Below are positions 59,472 through 64,000 of a stretch of 64,000 nt of DNA, piece after piece. The notes beneath the pieces are model-generated. The model ran no database searches, was not told the origin of the DNA, and saw only the letters and a program-made list of their open reading frames with translations. This DNA comes from Anderseniella sp963700735 (lineage in GTDB: Bacteria; Pseudomonadota; Alphaproteobacteria; Rhizobiales; Aestuariivirgaceae), in contig CAVOYR010000009.1 in assembly GCA_963700735.1 (NCBI GenBank), forward strand, positions 124,001 to 188,000. Reading direction: 5' to 3'. Within the stretch, counting starts at the first letter, position 1; every line of letters starts with the position of its first letter. A program made the translations under genes and the position numbers.

Positions 59472-60893
59472 TCAGCTTTCAAATCTCGTCTGACCTCGCC
59501 GGTTCTCGTCGATCGGCAGGTCAAGATGAATTGGCTGGTGGGCGCGCTGCGAACATGCGTGGCGCGGGCATAGCCGGCAGTTGATGCCGATCGGGGTGAA
59601 CAGGGCCGGATCGGCAAGCTGGTACTGGCCTGCATAGACCAGCTGCCCCGCGTGCTCGATCGAACATCCCAGTGTGACTGCCAGCCGGTGATCCTGGCTC
59701 TGGTGGCCGTGGGTCGGCCGATCAACCGTGCGGTTGATGGTGAAGTACCTGGTGCCATCCGGCATTTCCACGAACTGCGGCAGGATGCGCCCCGGCATGC
59801 GGAAGCTGATGTGAATGTCCCAGCGCGGACAGGCACCACCATATTCCGCCAGGTGAATGCTGGTGGCGTTGAACCGCTTGGTGACGTTGCCGGCCTTGTC
59901 GATGCGCAGGAAAAAGAAAGGAACACCCGTGTTGCCTTCGCGCTGCAGCGTGGTGACCCGGTGGCAGGCCTGCTCGAACGACACCCCGAACCGCGCAGCC
60001 AGGTGATCAAGGTCATAGCGTGAGCCCTGCGCCTCGGCGATGAAGGCATCGTAGGGCATCAGCACGGCTGCGGCGAAATAGTTGGCCAGTTCGACGCGGC
60101 AGCGGGCCTGCTCCCGCTGCCCATCGATGCCATTGGTGGCAATGATGGTATCGATCGTGTCCGCATACTCGAGCAGGCCGATCATGTGGGTGAGCTGGAA
60201 CAGCCGGTTGGGGTAATCCAGTGTCTCGGACAGCAGCAGCTTGCGGCCGTTCTGGTCGTAGAACCGCAATGTACCGGGCAACTTGTCCACCGAGACAGTG
60301 CTCACGGTGATGCCAAGCCGGGATTTCAGCCGCGCCTTGAGGTAGGTGTAAACCTCGTCCGGCGCCACTTTCTCGTCATTGTAAAAGTTCTCGGCCGCGT
60401 TCTCGATGGCGGCGAAGTGGTTGCGGTTGCGCCGGAACAGGTCATGCACAATGGCCTCCGGCGTCGCGGCAAACAGTGGCCCGTCGTCGGCGCTGTTGGC
60501 GGCCTCGCGCTGTGTCATGACGCGTTCGGTCAACAGCCGGTAGCTGTCATACAGGTCCACGATGCTCTGGACGAGGGTGGGGCTGTGATCAAGCGCGGCG
60601 CGCATTTCCTGCAGGTCGGGGCGGGTCTTGCCGAAGACCGGGTCCTGCAGCACGTTGCGAAGGTCGGCCAGCTTGTTGGCGCTGTCGTCGGTAACGAGGT
60701 CCCGCCAGTCAACCCCGTAAACTTCCGAGATTCGCATCAGCACCTGCACGGAAACGCTGCGCTGGTTGTTCTCGAGCAGGTTGACGTAGGACGTGGACAA
60801 GCCGAGCGCCCGCGCCATGTCGGCCTGGGTCAGCCCGCGCTGGTTGCGCAATTGCCGCAATCTGGGGCCGAGAAACGTCTTGCCAGGCTTCAT
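59472..60893 (-). CDS. ScfR/RamB-like regulator (HTH XRE, IrrE-like, DUF2083)
   Basis: A 473-residue regulator. Residues 10-65 form an XRE helix-turn-helix (LRQLRNQRGLTQADMARALG then LSTSYVNLLENNQRS). The centre resembles the IrrE N-terminal-like domain (RVELANYFAAAVLMPYDAFI), and the C-terminal DUF2083 part is cysteine-rich (GINCRLCPRHACSQRAHQPI). This layout is that of ScfR/RamB/MccR regulators of short-chain acyl metabolism. It is divergent from a glyoxylate aminotransferase gene, with TGTAA-type inverted repeats between. Confidence 0.9.
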   Translation of the reverse strand: MKPGKTFLGPRLRQLRNQRGLTQADMARALGLSTSYVNLLENNQRSVSVQVLMRISEVYGVDWRDLVTDDSANKLADLRNVLQDPVFGKTRPDLQEMRAALDHSPTLVQSIVDLYDSYRLLTERVMTQREAANSADDGPLFAATPEAIVHDLFRRNRNHFAAIENAAENFYNDEKVAPDEVYTYLKARLKSRLGITVSTVSVDKLPGTLRFYDQNGRKLLLSETLDYPNRLFQLTHMIGLLEYADTIDTIIATNGIDGQREQARCRVELANYFAAAVLMPYDAFIAEAQGSRYDLDHLAARFGVSFEQACHRVTTLQREGNTGVPFFFLRIDKAGNVTKRFNATSIHLAEYGGACPRWDIHISFRMPGRILPQFVEMPDGTRYFTINRTVDRPTHGHQSQDHRLAVTLGCSIEHAGQLVYAGQYQLADPALFTPIGINCRLCPRHACSQRAHQPIHLDLPIDENRRGQTRFES

Positions 60894-60907
60894 GATCCAT
60901 TCCGTCT

Positions 60908-60926
60908 TGTAATGTGTACATTTACA
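60908..60926. promoter_or_regulatory. Inverted repeat TGTAA-N9-TTACA, candidate operator
   Basis: tgtaatgtgtacatttaca: outer arms TGTAA/TTACA perfect, with TGTACA in the centre. Further TTACA and TTTGTAAAC words lie within 40 bases downstream. It is 15 bases upstream of the ScfR-like start and shared with the divergent aminotransferase gene. Confidence 0.55.
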
Positions 60927-61067
60927 ATATTACAGTTCGGTGTTTTGTAAACAACACATATTTCACAATCACCCTGTTTAACTCGCCGGATGCCGCCTGA
61001 TGATCTAGTTATCCATCCCATGGAAGCAGCGCACCAATGACGCCTTCCGATTCTGGAGGAAACTAGA

Positions 61068-62267
61068 ATGAAAAACGGTCACAGCCATCTCTTCATCCCC
61101 GGTCCGACAAACGTGCCCGAGCGTGTTCGCCAAGCCATGAACGTGCCGATGCAGGACATGCGCGCACCGGACTTCGGCGATCTCACCAAACCGCTGTTTG
61201 CTGGTTTAAAAAGGGTCTTCAAGACCACGCAGGGCCGCGTATTCATGTTCCCGGGCTCCGGCACCGGTGCATGGGAAAGCGCCATCACCAACACCCTCAA
61301 CACGGGCGACAAGGTTCTGATGTCGCGTTTCGGCCAGTTCAGCCACCTGTGGGTGGACATGGCGGAACGCCTCGGGCTGGACGTGCATGTTTGTGACGTC
61401 GAGTGGGGCAAGGGCGTACCGGTCGAGGAATACGCCCGGGTGCTCGAAGCTGACAAGGAGCACAAGATCAAGGGTGTGTTCGTCACCCAGAACGAAACCG
61501 CCACCGGCGTAACCTCGGATGTAGCCGGCGTCCGCGCGGCACTCAACGCGGCAGGCCATCCGGCCATGCTGTATGTCGATGGCGTAAGCTCGATCGGGTC
61601 GATCGATTTCCGTCTCGATGAATGGGGCGTTGACCTCGCCGTTGCCGGATCGCAGAAGGGTTTCATGCTGCCAGCAGGCCTGTCGTTCCTCGGCGTCAGC
61701 CAGAAGGCACTGGAAGCCAGCAAGTCGTCGAAGATGGCGCGCTGCTACTTCTCGTTCGATGACATGCTCAAGTTCAATGACGACGGTTACTTCCCGTACA
61801 CGCCGCCGACCCAGCTGTTCCACGGCCTCAAGGCTTCGCTCGAACTGATCGAGGAAGAGGGCCTGGAGAACATCTTCACCCGTCACCACCGGCTGGCCGA
61901 AGGCGTGCGCCGCGCCATCGCTGCGTGGGATGGCTGCCGCCTGTGCGCAGCATCGCCGCAGTGGCACTCGGATACCGTTTCGGCAATCGTTGTGCCTGAA
62001 AGCATCGATGCCCGCGACGTCATCAGCATCGGCTACAGCAAGTACCGCACCAGCTTCGGCTCGGGCCTGTCCAAGGTCATGGGCAAGGTGTTCCGCATCG
62101 GCCACCTGGGTGACCTGAACGAGGTGATGTGCCTTGCAGCGGTTGCGTCAGCTGAAATGTCGCTGCGCGATGCAGGTGCCCGGATCGAACTTGGCTCCGG
62201 CGTTGCCGCAGCCCAGTCGTGGTACATGATGCCGGCAGACCAGCAACTGAAGGTTGCCGCCGAATAA
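61068..62267 (+). CDS. Aminotransferase class V, serine/alanine/aspartate-glyoxylate type
   Basis: A 399-residue fold-type I enzyme: LFIPGPTNVPERVRQAMNVP, GSGTGAWESAITNTL, VDGVSSIGSIDFRLDEWGVD, the PLP lysine in AGSQKGFMLPAGLSF (about residue 197), and GKVFRIGHLGDL. It transfers an amino group to glyoxylate from serine, alanine or aspartate; BhcA of the hydroxyaspartate cycle is in the same family, so the donor is open. ATG 61068 follows ctggaggaaactaga. Divergent from the ScfR-like regulator; a terminator closes it. Confidence 0.9.
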   Translation: MKNGHSHLFIPGPTNVPERVRQAMNVPMQDMRAPDFGDLTKPLFAGLKRVFKTTQGRVFMFPGSGTGAWESAITNTLNTGDKVLMSRFGQFSHLWVDMAERLGLDVHVCDVEWGKGVPVEEYARVLEADKEHKIKGVFVTQNETATGVTSDVAGVRAALNAAGHPAMLYVDGVSSIGSIDFRLDEWGVDLAVAGSQKGFMLPAGLSFLGVSQKALEASKSSKMARCYFSFDDMLKFNDDGYFPYTPPTQLFHGLKASLELIEEEGLENIFTRHHRLAEGVRRAIAAWDGCRLCAASPQWHSDTVSAIVVPESIDARDVISIGYSKYRTSFGSGLSKVMGKVFRIGHLGDLNEVMCLAAVASAEMSLRDAGARIELGSGVAAAQSWYMMPADQQLKVAAE

Positions 62268-62308
62268 TACCCGCTTACCGTTGTCGTTCCTCCAGATCGA
62301 CACACCTG

Positions 62309-62350
62309 GCGCACTGGTTCTTCCCTGTCAGGAGGCCAGTGCGCTTTTTT
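62309..62350 (+). terminator. Terminator after the glyoxylate aminotransferase gene
   Basis: gcgcactgg ... ccagtgcgc, a 9-bp stem with an 18-base loop, followed by tttttta. Confidence 0.85.
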
Positions 62351-62414
62351 ATTGCCGCGCGCCAATCCGCCCATATGCTGCGCCCGGGTTTGGGATTCGC
62401 GGGTGAATGCGGCG

Positions 62415-64000
62415 ATGGCCGAAACATTTGACTTTATCATCGTAGGTGCCGGGTCGGCAGGCTGCGTACTGGCAGCCAACCTGAGCGAGAGCGGACGCCA
62501 CAGCGTCCTGCTGCTTGAGGCAGGGCCAGACAGGACGCGCAACTTCTGGGTGACCATGCCGCTGGGCTACGGGCACTCCATCTTCAACAATACCGTCAAC
62601 TGGATGCTGTCCAGCGAGCCGGACCCCAACCTGGGTGGGCGCCGGCAATACATTCCGCGTGGCAAGACCGTGGGTGGATCCGGCTCCATCAACGCCATGG
62701 TGTACATGCGCGGCACGCCCGCCGACTACACTGAGTGGGAAGCCGAAGGCAATCCGGGCTGGGGCTGGCCGGACGTGCTGGCAAGCTACAAGCGGATCGA
62801 ACGCCACACCGTGCAGGATGCCGACTGGCATGGCCATGACGGACCGCTTGAAATCACCAGCCGGTCGGCCTGGTCGCACCCGATCTGTGAGGCGTTCATC
62901 GAGGCTGGCCGCCAGCTTCAGTACCCGGTGAACGATGATTTCAACGGCCGCTCGATAGAGGGTGTGGGCTACTACCACCACTCGATTTGCGGGCGCGGGA
63001 AGCGAATGTCCTCGGCGCGGGCATGGCTGGAGCCGGCACGTGGCCGCAGCAACCTGAAAGTCGTGACCGGTGCCCACGTGCAGCGGCTCGACATGGATGG
63101 CCGCCGGGTTACTGGCGTCACGTATCTGCTCAACGGGCAGAGCCTTACGGCAACTGCGGGCAGGGAGGTGATCGTCTCGGCCGGGGCCATCCATTCGCCG
63201 CACCTGCTGATGGTTTCGGGAATCGGCCCGGCAAACGATCTCAAGCGGGCGGGGGTAACGCCCCTGCATGACCTGGCTGCCGTCGGCCAGCACCTGCAGG
63301 ATCACGTTGCCTACGACATCAAGTACCGCTCCCGGGTACCGACGCTCAACCAGCAGCTCAACAACTGGCCCGGCAAGTTGCTTGCCGGCATCCGCTACCT
63401 GCTGACCGGCACGGGCGTGCTGTCTACCGGCACCACCCATGCCGGCGGGTTCGTGCGCTCGGCACACCATCGCGAGAGCGCCAACCTGCAGCTATACTTC
63501 TCGCCCCTGAGCCGGGATGTGGTGCCCGGTGGACCAGGGCGCATGGGTCAGCCGGACAAGTATGCGGCTTTCAGCATGAGCATCTGCAACATGCGGCCAC
63601 TGTCGCGCGGCTGGCTGAAGCTTGCCGGACCGGCAGCCGAGACCGCACCGGCGGTGCAGTTCAACTTCTTGTCCGAGCAGCGCGACGTTGATGAACTGGT
63701 CGAAGGGGTATCATTGCTGCGCCGGTTTGCCGAGGCGCCGGCCCTGGGCAGGATCATTGAACGCGAGTATATCCCGGGGCCTGACGTGGCCACGCCAAAG
63801 GCAGTCGAGGAAGATATCCGCCAGCGCTGCTATTCCATCTACCATCCATCCGGTACCTGCCGCATGGGGCCGGATATCCGCACCTCGGTTGTCGATGCCC
63901 GTCTGAAGGTGCACGGGGTGCACGGGTTGCGGGTGGCCGACGCCTCCGTAATGCCCTTCGTGGTCAGCGGAAACCTCAATGCTCCCAGCATGATGATCGG
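62415..64000 (+). CDS. GMC family FAD-dependent oxidoreductase (cut by window edge)
   Basis: At least 528 residues, open to the right edge. The FAD motif is DFIIVGAGSAGCVLAANLSE at the N-terminus, with GMC signatures PRGKTVGGSGSINAMVYMRG and VIVSAGAIHSPHLLMVSGIG. The C-terminal His/Asn active-site region VSGNLNAPSMMIG is reached, with HPSGTCRMGPD before it. Choline dehydrogenase and alcohol dehydrogenase-like enzymes share this; the substrate is not known. ATG 62415 is chosen; GTG 62403 is in frame too. Only a few C-terminal residues are missing. Confidence 0.92.
   Translation, partial: MAETFDFIIVGAGSAGCVLAANLSESGRHSVLLLEAGPDRTRNFWVTMPLGYGHSIFNNTVNWMLSSEPDPNLGGRRQYIPRGKTVGGSGSINAMVYMRGTPADYTEWEAEGNPGWGWPDVLASYKRIERHTVQDADWHGHDGPLEITSRSAWSHPICEAFIEAGRQLQYPVNDDFNGRSIEGVGYYHHSICGRGKRMSSARAWLEPARGRSNLKVVTGAHVQRLDMDGRRVTGVTYLLNGQSLTATAGREVIVSAGAIHSPHLLMVSGIGPANDLKRAGVTPLHDLAAVGQHLQDHVAYDIKYRSRVPTLNQQLNNWPGKLLAGIRYLLTGTGVLSTGTTHAGGFVRSAHHRESANLQLYFSPLSRDVVPGGPGRMGQPDKYAAFSMSICNMRPLSRGWLKLAGPAAETAPAVQFNFLSEQRDVDELVEGVSLLRRFAEAPALGRIIEREYIPGPDVATPKAVEEDIRQRCYSIYHPSGTCRMGPDIRTSVVDARLKVHGVHGLRVADASVMPFVVSGNLNAPSMMI

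Overview
This window is a GC-rich chromosomal segment of an alphaproteobacterium, most likely of the Hyphomicrobiales (Rhizobiales) type. Two conserved neighbourhoods point there: pcm-tolC-popZ-valS (about 23.0-29.4 kb), where PopZ is an alphaproteobacterial polar organiser, and ssb-gyrA-coaD-peptidyl-prolyl isomerases-queA-tgt (36.6-50.3 kb). Species-level identity cannot be read from the sequence alone.

The first 16 kb is the most coherent metabolic locus. After the end of an acetate kinase gene and a divergent LysR regulator comes a tight plus-strand operon: pxpA, a short biotin carrier protein, a biotin carboxylase, pxpB, pxpC and the biotin importer bioY. PxpB and PxpC are relatives of the carboxyltransferase part of urea carboxylase, so carrier, carboxylase and PxpBC together look like a complete biotin-dependent carboxylase in separate pieces, joined to the PxpA hydrolase, with its own biotin supply. 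An AraC regulator on the minus strand then separates a second operon, hyuB-hyuA-livG-livF-livH-livM-livK: an ATP-dependent hydantoinase/oxoprolinase pair and a complete branched-chain-amino-acid-type ABC importer ending at a good terminator. I infer uptake and ATP-driven opening of a lactam, hydantoin or amide; the substrate is not known.

From 16 to 23 kb lie cbpM-cbpA, a metallo-beta-lactamase-fold hydrolase, an aminotransferase, a stand-alone protein carrying a DUF1887/Card1-like nuclease domain, a quinone oxidoreductase, a lipoprotein serine protease and tRNA-Cys. The 23-43 kb part is mostly housekeeping but holds several reading-frame breaks: one in pcm, one in popZ, two in an AT-rich pentapeptide-repeat gene, and nine small indels in gyrA that sum to zero. 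This looks like local sequence error rather than gene decay, most clearly for gyrA, which is essential. Between these genes are repeats, an orphan sigma70-like promoter, small secreted proteins, a BesD-like Fe(II)/2-oxoglutarate oxygenase, and a LysR regulator divergent from a 48-residue gene with a perfect palindrome between them.

From 43 to 56 kb come two LysE exporters, a sterol-desaturase-family protein, coaD, two cyclophilins, queA, tgt (its usual zinc ligands are replaced), a fatty acid desaturase, a CoxG-domain protein with a histone-H1-like tail and C-terminal membrane anchor, and a type I secretion ABC/HlyD pair. tRNA-Lys at 56.06 kb is followed by about 1 kb of relics, including an integrase N-terminus and a probable glycosyltransferase family 90 fragment. 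The last part has a HTH plus periplasmic-binding-protein-fold regulator, a four-cysteine FNR-type regulator, an ScfR-type regulator divergent from a glyoxylate aminotransferase, and a GMC oxidoreductase cut by the window edge.
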